A stretch of 64,000 nt of DNA from Isochrysis galbana. Its lineage: Eukaryota > Haptophyta > Isochrysidales > Isochrysidaceae. A program made the translations under genes and the position numbers. Position 1 is the stretch's first letter, and every line of letters starts with the position of its first letter. The stretch spans positions 3,672,474-3,736,473 of the forward strand of contig CM030936.1 in assembly GCA_018136815.1 (NCBI GenBank), read 5' to 3'. Of this stretch, positions 1-9,971 are shown piece by piece. The notes beneath the pieces are model-generated. The model ran no database searches. It worked only from the letters and a program-made list of their open reading frames with translations, and had not been told where the DNA came from.

Positions 1-337
1 CCCCCCCCCCCCCCCCCGGTCCCCCCCTCCAGGTATTCTCTCATGAAACCGAAATGTGCCTCAACGCCCTCCCCACTCCCATCGTCGGCTCCCTCTCCTC
101 TCTCTCTCTCCCTCTCTCTCTCTCCCCTCTCCCCCTCTCCCCCTCTCTTCTCCGGCTCTTTCCTCTGCTCCCTCGCTTCTTTTCTTCTCTGAAGCCTCGG
201 TTTGCTGCCTCCCTCTCCTTCCCGGCTACCTTCCTCCCGCTCCTCTTCTCTCATCTACTCCTCTCTCTCTTCCCTCTCTTCTCCACGTCGTCTTGCCCGA
301 TTTTCCGCCAGACCGCTCCCCTTCTCTCTCTTCCCCC
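1..337. repeat. poly-C run and CT-rich leader upstream of first gene
   Basis: The window opens with a run of 17 C and continues as CT-rich low-complexity sequence up to the likely start codon at 338. The frame of the downstream gene stays open through it from 56, but would encode only Ser/Leu/Pro repeats. I read it as a 5' leader or promoter-proximal pyrimidine tract, not as coding sequence. Confidence 0.6.
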
Positions 338-2647
338 ATGCCGGCCCGCGGTTCGAAGAGCCCCAAGAAGAAAACGGGAAGCCCAAGCAAGAAGAAGACG
401 TCGTCAGCAGCAGCTCCGCTCCCTGCCTCGTCCCTCGGCCGCCTCGCCGCCTCCACGCTTCAGCCGCCCCTCCACCTCGCGCCTCCTCCTCTCGCGGATT
501 CCTCATTGAAAGCCGAGAAAGCCTTTGCCGCGATGGAGGAGAGAAGGAGGCTCTTCCGGAGGACGGAGGGGTGGACAGAGATCCATGGGGACTCAGGGAT
601 TGCTGCTGAGCTTGACGCCTGGGCGAAAGCGCGCGCGCAGCGGGAGGAGGCCACGGAGGCGAGGATCGAGGCGATGCACTACGCTTGGACTGCGTCGCTG
701 CCGGGCTCGCGCCCTGGCTCAGGAAGCCACCGGCCACCTCTCGGCGGGAGCTCAGCATACACGGGCGCACTGAGTTTGCCCTCTTCGAGCCTGTCTGTCG
801 GGCGGCTGCGCCCGGGTTCTGCGCCCGTCGCCAGCCGGCTGCGCCCCAGCTCCGCGTCGTCAGCCGGTCGGCTTCGGCCAGTCTCAGCGGCTGCACGCTC
901 GTATCGCAAGGAGCCGACGGCATGGCGGCTGCATGTGACCGACGTGAGTGTCAGTGGGCTGATCGAGCTGGTGCGCATGGAACGCGAGTCGGCGCCGGCA
1001 CCTCGCGCCCAAAGGCTCGGATTTGGCTCCTCCTCGATTGCGCGCACTGCGCCGCCCGGGCGGCCTGCTTCCAAGCCGGCACCGGCGGCTAGCGGCCTGG
1101 CTGAGCTGCGCGTGGTGGTGCGCGCGCTCTGGTCCAACGAGCGGGCCCTAACGGCTCCGCTCCCGCCGGCGGGCGACAAGCTAACCTGGCGCGGCGTTGG
1201 CGTTGCGCTCTCCCTGCCGGCTATGTCGCGCCAGGCAGCCAGCAAGACAGACGGCGCGCAACAGGGCGGTGCGCAAGGCAGCCGGCCTTCGGGCGCTAAG
1301 CTCTGCGGCTCGTGGGCCAACGGCGCGGCGGAAGGCGAGTGCGTCTCCGTCGAGTTGTGGGGGGTGCGGCAGGCAGGCATTGCGGTTGAGGAGACACTGC
1401 TGGCGAGTGCGCAAGCCTCGCTCCCGATTGGTGGCCGCTCACAGCCGGAGTACGCGGGTGATGCCACGCTCCAGTTACAATACGCGCGCGACGCCAATGA
1501 TGCGCGCGTGAGCCGCGCGGCGTCCGACGCCCCTGGCACGGTCAACGTATCCTTTTCGTGGCGTGCAGAGGGCCAGACCCGACGGCAGGTCGAGCAGGAG
1601 TGGAGCGACGGCGAAGGGCGGGCGGACTACCTCTCCGAAGAGGATAGTGACGACTCGGCCTTCTCGTCCTCGGGTGATGAGGAGGACGACCTTGTGGAGA
1701 GCGCGTCGGTGGGCTCTACGCTCTCACGCTGCGGCTCAACTGCAATCAACCCAGGTGGGCGCGACTCACCCAAGCCGTCGGCCGGGGATGCGGACGACCT
1801 CGCCGACGACGAGCACCCGCTTGCAGGCCTCACGATGGCGGGGATGGGCGTCGCCAAGGTGTGGGACGCCGAGGCGGGCCGGTGGAAGCGTGCTGATACT
1901 GCCGGCGCGGCCGATGATGGCGGGGCGGGCGTCGGCAGCTTTGGCGGTGGCAGCCGGCGCGACAACGCCGTCGTGGCCAGACCGAAAGCACACGCCCTCG
2001 GCAGCGTGGCGCGCGGGGAGGTGCCCCCCACGGTGTATGATACGCCGGCCACGAGTCGGCGTGTGGGCGGCGGCGGCGTACCCGAGCTCGACATGGGGAC
2101 CTCCTCGTTTGTGGGTGGCCGGTACATCACACAGCTAGCACAGCCGCCCGGTAGCGCTGCACACCCGCCGCCCGTCGGGTCAGCAGCTAGCTCGCGCGCG
2201 AGCAGCAAGTCGGTGCCGCCCAAGCGGCCTGCCACTGCGGGCGCCACTGCGAGGGCGGCAAGGTCCAGATCGGGCGCCGCAAAGCCCACTGGCAGGAAGG
2301 GCGCGGCAGCGCCGGCGGCGCACCTACCGCCGCCCGTCGATCCTGAGGCGGCCCGCTTCCGCAACCGCCCAGCCTCTGCGCCGTCGGCGCGGCTGCTAAC
2401 CGAGTTGGACGAGCTCTCGCGCATCAAGGCCGCGTTTGAACGCAAGGGTCTCGAGGTGAACATGCGGCCGTTTGAGCGCGGGTTGCTCACACCTGAGGAC
2501 CGGCCTGCCGAGGTGTGCCTTCGCGCGCTACCAAGGCAGGGCTCGCGCGCCATGCCCCTCGACCGTTTTTTGCCACCGCACCTACGGCCCGAGCCCAAGC
2601 CGACTAAGAAGAAGGGCGTCAAGGGTAAGAAAGTGAAGAAAAAGTGA
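338..2647 (+). CDS. large basic, low-complexity protein of unknown function; possible C2-like core
   Basis: An intronless frame of 769 residues, starting at the ATG after the pyrimidine leader because the protein becomes lysine-rich and non-repetitive exactly there (SPKKK repeats). Visible parts are a basic N-terminus, a charged helical stretch at about residues 65-110, a predicted beta-rich region at about 195-400 whose alternating hydrophobic strands resemble a C2-type sandwich, an acidic Ser/Asp/Glu patch at about 430-460, Ala/Pro/Arg-rich linkers, and a terminal helix followed by a KKKGVKGKKVKKK tail. I do not recognise the family. The next plausible neighbour downstream is an LRR/IQ cilium-type gene on the same strand, so a flagellar role is conceivable but only inferred. 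Codon use is strongly GC-biased, like the other host genes, which supports a real gene. Confidence 0.6.
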   Translation: MPARGSKSPKKKTGSPSKKKTSSAAAPLPASSLGRLAASTLQPPLHLAPPPLADSSLKAEKAFAAMEERRRLFRRTEGWTEIHGDSGIAAELDAWAKARAQREEATEARIEAMHYAWTASLPGSRPGSGSHRPPLGGSSAYTGALSLPSSSLSVGRLRPGSAPVASRLRPSSASSAGRLRPVSAAARSYRKEPTAWRLHVTDVSVSGLIELVRMERESAPAPRAQRLGFGSSSIARTAPPGRPASKPAPAASGLAELRVVVRALWSNERALTAPLPPAGDKLTWRGVGVALSLPAMSRQAASKTDGAQQGGAQGSRPSGAKLCGSWANGAAEGECVSVELWGVRQAGIAVEETLLASAQASLPIGGRSQPEYAGDATLQLQYARDANDARVSRAASDAPGTVNVSFSWRAEGQTRRQVEQEWSDGEGRADYLSEEDSDDSAFSSSGDEEDDLVESASVGSTLSRCGSTAINPGGRDSPKPSAGDADDLADDEHPLAGLTMAGMGVAKVWDAEAGRWKRADTAGAADDGGAGVGSFGGGSRRDNAVVARPKAHALGSVARGEVPPTVYDTPATSRRVGGGGVPELDMGTSSFVGGRYITQLAQPPGSAAHPPPVGSAASSRASSKSVPPKRPATAGATARAARSRSGAAKPTGRKGAAAPAAHLPPPVDPEAARFRNRPASAPSARLLTELDELSRIKAAFERKGLEVNMRPFERGLLTPEDRPAEVCLRALPRQGSRAMPLDRFLPPHLRPEPKPTKKKGVKGKKVKKK

Positions 2648-3260
2648 TCGCGTGGGGAGGCCCATGGCGCTCGTCGTGGGTTCTGTTGTCGTGCCCCACT
2701 GGCCCGCACGGGACTGAGAGAACTACATTGACCGACGCGCGGGCTCGCCAGAGGCATGGCCATACGTCTGCACCATAGGCACGTCCGCACTCTATGCGAT
2801 ACCCGATGGTGTCTAGTGGCAATGCTTCCAAAGTCTTTGTGTACGGTCATCTTGCATCCTGTGAGATTATCGTGCAAGACCTGAAACCATCATCGGCTGT
2901 TGCATGTGATGTTCGACGGACCGCCGCGATGCCGCGCTTGGATTCTTGCTGTCAAGTGTTCATCGAGCTCTCTAATTGTGCTGCCTTGGTACTCTTGTCT
3001 GGGGTCGAGATTGGCGATACATTCCATGGCCATGGCACAAGCGCAACGGCTCACGGCCTATGCGTATTTGCCATATACAATCTAGATCAAGGGTCCAGTG
3101 CCGACCCGTCCACCATTTGCCACTTTAGTGGGATCGATTGGCAAGGGATGCGGGCGGAGGTGCACAGTCGGAGTAGGTCACACCCGGCAGCAGGGCTAGG
3201 CGGCTTGCCTTCATTTGGTCTCCTTTCCCTCAGGGTTTCTTCCCCTCCCTGTGGGGACTC
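2648..3260. other. intergenic, no gene seen
   Basis: Mixed-composition sequence after the stop codon. Short open frames exist on both strands but none has a recognisable domain, codon bias or splice structure. It probably holds the 3' UTR of the first gene. Confidence 0.5.
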
Positions 3261-3560
3261 TCACCCTACCATGAGCCCCCCCGCGAGCACCCCGAAGTAG
3301 AGGCCCAGGAGCACCACGTACGCGACGAGAACGGCGTCGCCTTGGGTCGGCATGAGGGCGCGCCCCGAGAGGGCCTGGTAGATAGACGCCCACGCCGAGC
3401 ACGGCGTAGCCCGTCCCCTTGTGCGCGACCCGCCACATGGCGCGGCGTGTGGTGCGGGTGCCGGGCGTGCCGCGCACGAGCGCGTTGAGCGGCTGCAGCA
3501 GGGCGAGGGCGAAGGCGACGATCCCGAGCGTGTGATGGGGGTGTGAGAAGTGGCGGACTG
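3261..3560 (-). pseudogene. cytochrome b561-domain fragment, frameshifted
   Basis: Read on the minus strand, the sequence gives HPHHTLGIVAFALALLQPLN, then ALVRG, an Arg-rich turn, W-R-VAHKGTGYAVLGVGV, and after a one-base frame change SIYQALSGRALMPTQGDA and a hydrophobic last helix (VAYVVLLGLYFGVLAGG) ending at a stop at 3261-3263. The order H..LG..A..LLQPLNAL.R...W..AHK..GY.VL.. is that of the haem-binding core helices of cytochrome b561 proteins (including DOMON-linked forms). The N-terminal helices are missing, the upstream frame looks unrelated, and one frameshift near 3390 breaks it. It is a decayed partial copy, or a gene with a sequencing error. Confidence 0.55.
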
Positions 3561-3732
3561 ATGCTGATGCTGTCCAATGCTTCCGCAATAACCTGCATGG
3601 CAGATTTATAAGTGCCATATGGCGGAAAGAGAGGTGTGATGAATTTTTAAAGTTATCGTCCATCTTTCTTATGATCCATTGCAATCGCTTGCGTACTACT
3701 ACATCATCAGCCGTCATTCCATTTGTAGACAT

Positions 3733-4580
3733 GGTTGAGCACTGTGAGGTGGGTGCCTTTGCTTAAATACTAGACATTTTTTTTGTGCCGGCGCATCGCG
3801 TATTTGGAAACGAGGGGTACCAAATGAAGGCAAACGACCTCTGCGCGGTTACGGGCATAGCGCATAGCTTTGGGCGGCGGGCATTCGCTTTGCTAAGATT
3901 TGGACGTTTTGAGCTATTGCTGTATATATGTTAGCCCCCGCAGGCTCCCAGCTACCAGTAGCTCCCGGGGGCAAGAACTAGCCTGGTAGCCCGGTCACTT
4001 ACTCTTCTTTAACCACTACCACTATTTCTCACCTCTCCTGGGTGTCCAAGGATTCCGCAGGCGCCCCCCCCTACCTGCCCCGGCAACCGTCTCCCCCCTC
4101 CCCCCCGCCGCACGAACCCCCTCCCACCCCACAAAAGGCACGCAGTTTCCCCCCCTCCGCAGTTCCCCCCACCCCCCCTCCGCACATCTCAGATCTCCTC
4201 CCCCCCCCTCCGCTGCCCCCCCCCCCAGTCCCCCCCCCCCCCCCGTCCCCCACCCCTCCGCACGCGTCCGCGCGTTGAGACGCCGTGTTCTCCCCCCCCC
4301 TCCCCCCCCCCGCGCCCCGCGCGGAAGTCCCCCAGCGCGTCCCTCAGCGTCCCTCAGCGTCCCTCAACGTCCTTCAGCCTTCAGCAGGCTCCGACTCAAG
4401 ACTCAAGTTGTTCAACCTTGGGAGCACGGCGCGATGTGCGATGTGCCCCTTATTCATTTCTCTAATTCCCTCCCGTGGGCAACCGTGTCATTCTCCCAAA
4501 ATAGACCGCCACGCCGCGGGGCAAGGGAGCTAGGGGGGTCACTCACCGACGCCATACGCCATACGCCATTGCCTAGGGGT
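3733..4580. other. C-rich low-complexity intergenic region
   Basis: AT-richer sequence to about 3950, a GC-rich inverted segment around 3940-4000 (CCCGCAGGCTCC...GGGGGC), then C-run-rich DNA at 4065-4330 and a short CGTCCCTCAG-type tandem run near 4335-4375. No credible gene is seen. Confidence 0.5.
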
Positions 4581-4581
4581 G

Positions 4582-4824
4582 GGGGAACTGCAGAGGGGGT
4601 GAAATCACAACACTGACCCAACTCTCCCTCACATTCACGTATCTTTCCCCACTTGAACGGGGAAACACAGGGAATGGAGAGGGGGGGGGGGGGGGCTGCG
4701 GGCTGCAAAGGGGGTGAAATCACAACACTGACACTGACTGACCCAACTCTCCCTCACATTCACATTCACGACGTATCTTTCCCCACTCGAACGGGGAAAC
4801 ACAAGAAATGGAGAGGGGGGGGGG
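4582..4824. repeat. tandem duplication, about 120 bp x 2
   Basis: Two adjacent near-identical units, about 4582-4702 and 4703-4824. Each has a G run, then GGGTGAAATCACAACACTGA, ACTCTCCCTCACATTC, and TTTCCCCACT followed by GAACGGGGAAACACA. The second copy carries short internal extra copies of ACTG and ACATTC. It sits directly upstream of a dispersed SINE-like repeat. Confidence 0.75.
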
Positions 4825-4864
4825 ACTGAAGAGGAGGGGGGAAGGAAATCTGCGGAAGTTGGGG

Positions 4865-5115
4865 GGTCTGAGCGCGAGGGGCCCAGTTCTGTTACCTGCA
4901 TTTCTAACCTTAAACGCGTGGACAATTACCGTAACGGTAAAAATAAAACTCAAATCCTCGAATTTCGAGACGAAAATCGGCGAACCAAGACTTGAGCCCA
5001 GGGAGAATCCGATTCTGCACACCTCGCGCGACCACAACGAACATAGAAGACGGTATATTGCGAAGAAGGCTCGTACTCATGCCGAAATATTCATGCCAAA
5101 AGGCCTGAATCTGAA
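4865..5115 (-). repeat. SINE-like dispersed repeat, copy 1
   Basis: About 250 bp nearly identical to 21440-21690 and more distantly related to 33040-33290 (inverted) and 51481-51715. Shared landmarks are a CCTTAAACG segment, GTAACGGTAAAAAT, AATTTCGAGACGAAAATC, and ATATTCATGCC near one end. On the minus strand it contains GTGGTCGCGCGAGG followed about 30 bp later by GGGCTCAAGTC, which resemble Pol III A and B boxes of a tRNA-derived SINE head. One frame happens to be open in two copies, but most differences between those copies change amino acids, so it is unlikely to be coding. Confidence 0.5.
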
Positions 5116-5425
5116 TAATACAATCGGCAATCGGCCGAAATGGATCCTCGGAGGAGGACCCCGGGAGACGAGAGGGGGGAACCGACCCTCTCGGGCGCGG
5201 GGACGGATTCCCCCTACCCGCAACACCCAGTGTCGCAAGAATCTGGATCCGAGCTGATAGGGGACTAAGGTTAATATCTATGTACCGGAGGGGGCTCGAT
5301 ACTCAGATACCGCGCGGGAAGCCTGCCTGACCCCCCGGCCCATTACAAATTTGTAAAATCTGTGCTTCTAGTCTATTAGAGCTAGAGTAGTTCTCAGCAC
5401 AGTCGTTTCACGTCGGCGGCGAGCG

Positions 5426-8400
5426 ATGTCGTTGGACACCTTCGTCGCCCTGGGGGCCACCTCGGCGTCTGAGCTGTGGGAGGCTCGCGCCGTGGAGCTG
5501 TGCGGTCTGGGCCTATCGGACGTCTCACTCCTCGCCTCGTGCCCCGCCCTCCGCATCGTGCTGCTCCACGCAAATTCTCTCTCCTCCTTCCCAAGGCCGC
5601 TGCTCTCGCTCCCTCGGCTCGTCAAGCTCGATCTCTCCTCCAACGCTCTCGAGGCGCTGCCGCGCGCCGAGGAGCTGTCTGGGCTGGGCGGGCTGAAGGT
5701 GCTCTACCTTCACGACAATAGGCTCGCCTCGCTCAAGGCGTGCCGCGCCCTCGCAGCGCTACCGAGCCTCACACGACTCTCGCTCGCAAAGAACCCGCTC
5801 GACCAGCACCCCGCCTACCGCCACTTCCTCGTCAACACGATCGCGACATTGCGATGCCTGGACGAGTATCTGGTGTCGGACGAAGAGCTGATCGAGGGCG
5901 CCCAATTCGCCAGTGGCCAGTATCAGGCGCTTTCCGACGCCGCGCGCTTCGAGCTCGTGCTGCCACCTACGCGGTTGGCCGACGGCAGCGTACCGGTCGA
6001 CTTTGAGGAGCAGCTCTCGCGCAGCCTGCTGCTCGAGCTGAGTGCGCTGAGCCGGGCGCACAGGCGCGTCTCACCTGTGCTTACGATGCAAGCTGGCATC
6101 CGAGCGCGCGTTGGGCGGCGCAAGGCGGCGCTCCTGCTCGAGGCGCGGGCCGACGGGCCACAGTGGGCAGTCGAGGCGGCAAACTCTCAATCGCGCACCG
6201 CCGCCGCCGCCGTGATGCCCAGCAGCGGCATCGCGGATGTGAGGATGCGCAACCGGCAGATTTTGCGGCGTGGACGCGAGCCTCACGATCAGCAGCCGAC
6301 CGCTTTGCACGCACAGTCATCGAGCTCGAGCGACGTCTCGAGCGCGTACGAGGGCAACCCGACACTCCACCTATACATTCCGCGCAAGCATATGGTTGAG
6401 ATGGAATCGCTGCTCCCTGACGAGGGACAGGCGACGATGCAGGGCTCGCCATACTATCTGATCCCGGGAGCGTGCGGATCCGCAGCAGAGGATCTGATGC
6501 GCGGCCGCGCCGCGTCCAAGGCAGCAGCGGGCGCTGTGGTGCGCCGCCGGCGGCGCACACCGAGGGCCGAGCTGATGCGGCTGCGGATGGTGGCGTGCCG
6601 CGCGGACGAGGAGGCGGTACGCGCGTCGCCGTCGCTCGCGCGGCCTCGTCTCGTCTTCCACTCGGCTGAGGCAGCGCATGCCCTCGAGCTCTGCGCCACA
6701 GCGATCAAGGAGGAGGCCGCGCGCGAGGTGCCCGAAGGGTACAAGGGAGAGCAGCTCGTGTGCATCAAGCTTGAGACGCCGCAACAGGTTAAGAAGCTGC
6801 AGCGGCTCATCGAGCAGCGCAACGGTGTGCAGTCGGCGACTTGGGAGGAAGAGCCGGAGGGCACACTCGCTCTGCTCAGCGTGCTTGCGCTCACACTCAC
6901 CGGCACTGAACTACTGCGCGTGCACGCGGCGACCACATTGACGCGCGCCGCGCGCTCGAGGCTGTGTGTACTCCGCCTCCGGCCCGGCTCCTTCGTGCTG
7001 CGTTCGCGTGCGGCGACGCGAATGCAGCGCTCATTCCGCAACCACGTCGCGTTTGCGCGAATGCACATGCTGCGCCACATGCGCGAGCGCGTGGCCGCGT
7101 GCACCAGCAACCGCCTATACCTGCCGACACAGCTCTTCGAGGCGCTATCCGGCCGGCTACCGCTCCACGCGGCAGAGCTCTGGCCGGAGCACCGCATCCG
7201 CTTCTCGTTCAGCGAGCCGCCGCTGCAGCAGGTGGTGGTGCACGCTGCCGCTGGTGCGATTAGGCTGCTGCCTAAGTGGGCCGCGCCCGAGATGCCAGAA
7301 GGCGAATCGGAGCCGCCCGAACTGCCCGAGCAGACGCCGCTCTCGCTGCTCTCCATCGGCGTCAGGGTGCCGCCAACGACGGATTTGCGCGGCCTTGGCC
7401 GTTTCGTGCGGAGGCAGTACACAAGCTTCGTCTTCAGCTCGAGCACCGAGGCTAAGCGCCGCACCGCGCTCGTTGCGATCTGCGGCTACGACGCGCTCAA
7501 CGCGCTCGCGCGGCATGGGATGCTGCTTGGCCATGTACACATCCCGTTAATGCTATTCTCGGAGGCCGAGGTGGCGCGGCACGAGGCTGCGAGCGCCATC
7601 GGTGCCGGCTGGCACGGATACCTTGTGCGCTCCGGCATCTACCGCCAGCTACTTGAGGTGCACGAGGCGGAGTTGGCGGCAGCGGCGGCGGCAGAAGCTG
7701 CGCGGCGCGCGGCACAGCCGCCCTCACTCTTGTGGGAGAAGGGAGATCTACCCATTGAGGCGCTCATTCTGCCGCCCATCGTCTCGCCCTCCCGCTCCAA
7801 GCCGGGGAGTCGCCTGACAGAGAACCTCAAGTTGCCGCAACTCGCCATGGCCATGGGTCTGCAGAGTGATGAGCTCCAGCTGCGCGGGCTACCGCCGATG
7901 GTCGGCGAGGCGCAGCACAATCTTAACGAGCTTCAGAAGCGGAAGGCGGCCGAGGTACGCGGGATGCGCGATGACCTCACCTTCTCGCTTCACATACGCG
8001 CACGCCGCGATGCGTCCGCTCTCGAGCACCTGCGAGCTGCCGTTGGCACTGCATCGGCTCAACAGGCGGCATCGAACCACGTGGCGGCCCGGACCTTGCG
8101 TACGATGCAAAAGATGCTACAGGCCAAGTTGAGCCGGGATGGCGAGGACCTGAGCGCGATGGCGCGCGAGAATCGCGCCGAGGAAGTGGAGCTCAAGCGG
8201 CAGCAGGCGGCGGAGGCGCGAGCTGCGGCGAAAGAGGCGCTGCTGGAGCGTCACGAGGATGCGAGGCTCGAGCAAGAGGAGTTGATCATGCAGCGACGTA
8301 TCGAGAGGAGGCAGCTACAGTTGGCGGCCTCCCTCCAGCGTGAAGTGGCTGCACAAGAAGTGGCCGCGCGAAAGCAGGCGCTCGCACAGGCGCGCGCTCG

Positions 8401-8884
8401 GCACGACGACAGCGTAGCAAAGTACAACTTTGCGGGCGCTTTCTCTAGGCGGCACAACTCAATGACTAGGCAGGTGCGGCGTGGAGAGATGCGCAAGCTT
8501 GAGCAGGCACGTCTCCTGGAGGCCCACATGCGAGGCACGGCGGCTAGGGAAGATGCGCTAGCAAAGCAGGCTGCCGCCGAGCAGCGCGCGATGCGGCTAG
8601 AGGACGCACGGCGGCTGGGCATCGCCCGCCATCGCGCGGAAGTGCGTGCAGGGTTGGCGGAGCGCATTCTCGCACAGCAACAAGAGATTGCAGCACTCCG
8701 CATGCGCAACGAGCAGCTAAACGAGATCCGCAGCCTCCTCACCGACCCTCCCGATCCGCCACCCATCAACCCCTCTGAGATCGGCATCAAGCGGGAGCCG
8801 TACACCTCGATGTACGACGATGGCATCGACCTGAGTCAGCCAATGACGAGATTCGGAAAGCAGTACACTGTCTATGAAGAGTGA
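5426..8884 (+). CDS. LRR and IQ-motif protein, LRRIQ3-like (1152 aa)
   Basis: A single-exon gene. Residues about 20-160 form leucine-rich repeats of the short SDS22/LRRIQ type (for example VLLHANSLSSFP, KLDLSSNALEALP, VLYLHDNRLASL), closed by an LRR-cap-like segment (NPLDQHPAYRHFLVNTI..LRCLDEYLVSDEE). An IQ-like helix lies near residues 527-550 (AATRMQRSFRNHV) and a second near 720-740 (AASAIGAGWHGYLVRSG). Residues about 835-1100 are a long Ala/Arg/Glu coiled coil. LRR, cap, IQ and coiled coil in this order match LRRIQ3-type proteins of motile cilia. IQ motifs suggest calmodulin binding (family knowledge). The start codon is the first ATG after the frame opens and directly precedes the first repeat. 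The paralogue cannot be fixed without a search. Confidence 0.8.
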   Translation: MSLDTFVALGATSASELWEARAVELCGLGLSDVSLLASCPALRIVLLHANSLSSFPRPLLSLPRLVKLDLSSNALEALPRAEELSGLGGLKVLYLHDNRLASLKACRALAALPSLTRLSLAKNPLDQHPAYRHFLVNTIATLRCLDEYLVSDEELIEGAQFASGQYQALSDAARFELVLPPTRLADGSVPVDFEEQLSRSLLLELSALSRAHRRVSPVLTMQAGIRARVGRRKAALLLEARADGPQWAVEAANSQSRTAAAAVMPSSGIADVRMRNRQILRRGREPHDQQPTALHAQSSSSSDVSSAYEGNPTLHLYIPRKHMVEMESLLPDEGQATMQGSPYYLIPGACGSAAEDLMRGRAASKAAAGAVVRRRRRTPRAELMRLRMVACRADEEAVRASPSLARPRLVFHSAEAAHALELCATAIKEEAAREVPEGYKGEQLVCIKLETPQQVKKLQRLIEQRNGVQSATWEEEPEGTLALLSVLALTLTGTELLRVHAATTLTRAARSRLCVLRLRPGSFVLRSRAATRMQRSFRNHVAFARMHMLRHMRERVAACTSNRLYLPTQLFEALSGRLPLHAAELWPEHRIRFSFSEPPLQQVVVHAAAGAIRLLPKWAAPEMPEGESEPPELPEQTPLSLLSIGVRVPPTTDLRGLGRFVRRQYTSFVFSSSTEAKRRTALVAICGYDALNALARHGMLLGHVHIPLMLFSEAEVARHEAASAIGAGWHGYLVRSGIYRQLLEVHEAELAAAAAAEAARRAAQPPSLLWEKGDLPIEALILPPIVSPSRSKPGSRLTENLKLPQLAMAMGLQSDELQLRGLPPMVGEAQHNLNELQKRKAAEVRGMRDDLTFSLHIRARRDASALEHLRAAVGTASAQQAASNHVAARTLRTMQKMLQAKLSRDGEDLSAMARENRAEEVELKRQQAAEARAAAKEALLERHEDARLEQEELIMQRRIERRQLQLAASLQREVAAQEVAARKQALAQARARHDDSVAKYNFAGAFSRRHNSMTRQVRRGEMRKLEQARLLEAHMRGTAAREDALAKQAAAEQRAMRLEDARRLGIARHRAEVRAGLAERILAQQQEIAALRMRNEQLNEIRSLLTDPPDPPPINPSEIGIKREPYTSMYDDGIDLSQPMTRFGKQYTVYEE

Positions 8885-9059
8885 GTCCGTCGTCCGTCAC
8901 TCTATGCACACTATGATATCTTTCAATTCGAGCTCAAAAAAGTAAAGTGTGTGTGTATGGCAAATGAATTATGCGATCCCGTGAGTATTAAGACAAAGCC
9001 AAGGCAAAGGCCTCAACGCACTCGGGCTCCACCATCACCACGACAACTATCGTTATAAA

Positions 9060-9740
9060 CGATAGGGTCATGGAGCGCGCCTCGCTCCTACCCACTCTCC
9101 CCGCCCACCCCACCGCGCCGACCGATCACGACATGCCAGACGCCGTGCATACGCAGCGACCTCCAGCCAGGGCCATGCCAGCCCAGGTACCCGCGAGCCA
9201 CGGCCCGAGCCGAACCCACAGAGCCACACGGACAGCACACACCTCAACACCACACAGCACACCAGCACAGCCCAGCCAACACTGTCAAGCTCACGCACAT
9301 CCAAAGCCACGATGCTCTGTCTCCCATAGGGAAAGCCTCCGGGCTGGGCCCCTACAACTACAATCTATTCTGAAAAATCTCCGCTACGTGTGCGGTGTAA
9401 GGCAGAGTGCTCGTGAACCTCCCTACTACCCAACCTTAACCCCTATCAACCCCTTTCCCCTTCCCCAGTTCCCTCTTTAGCGGAGAAGCTGGTTCCGGGG
9501 AGGGTGACCGACAAGCCCCCCGGAGGCCGGAGCAGGGAGTTGGAGCTTGAGAGGGAGGGCACGAGGCAGCGTCCCCCATGTCCATGTGAACTAAGTATAA
9601 GTATAAACTCTCTGGCCTATGTAGAGCACAAGGGGGGCGGATGCCACAAGGCGGGGCGCGGGGGCGAGAGGGACATGGGGACCAAAGTAGAATCTTAGCG
9701 CTGCGCGCGCGGTGCGAGACCATTATGCTCATTTTTTTTC
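9060..9740 (+). mobile_element. internally deleted non-LTR retrotransposon copy
   Basis: The left end reads GGTCATGGAGCGCGCC and encodes MERASL..PTLPAHP, resembling the start of the ORF1-like gene at 57711 (MERAAAPHL). The right end, about 9600-9740, has the family 3' end: TGTAGAGCACAAGG, CCACAAGGCGGGG, GCGCGCGCGGTGCGAGAC, ATTATGCTC and a T run. The middle is missing, so this looks like a 5'-3' joined deletion derivative. Its tail lies directly against the duplicated 3' end of the RNA-repair gene. Confidence 0.45.
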
Positions 9741-9971
9741 ACACTCCCACGCACAAGAAAATTGACGACAACGTTGCTAGGAAGTGGCTGCAGGCGCTGA
9801 ATGGGTAGAACCACGGCATCCACGTCGGTCTCCCGCTGCTGCACCATCCGCACTTCACACTCCCACGCACAAGAAAATTGACGACAACGTTGCTAGGAAG
9901 TGGCGGCTAGGCGCTGAATAGGTAGAATCACGGCATCCACGTCGGTCTCCCACTGCTGCATCATCCGCACT
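9738..9971. repeat. 116-bp tandem duplication of the RNA-repair gene's coding tail
   Basis: 9738-9853 and 9854-9971 are near-identical direct repeats beginning TTCACACTCCCACGCAC and ending CCATCCGCACT or TCATCCGCACT. The right copy holds the genuine C-terminus and stop codon (9893-9895) of the minus-strand RNA-repair gene. The left copy repeats the last roughly 20 codons plus 3' UTR with a one-base indel, so it is outside the coding frame. Confidence 0.85.
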
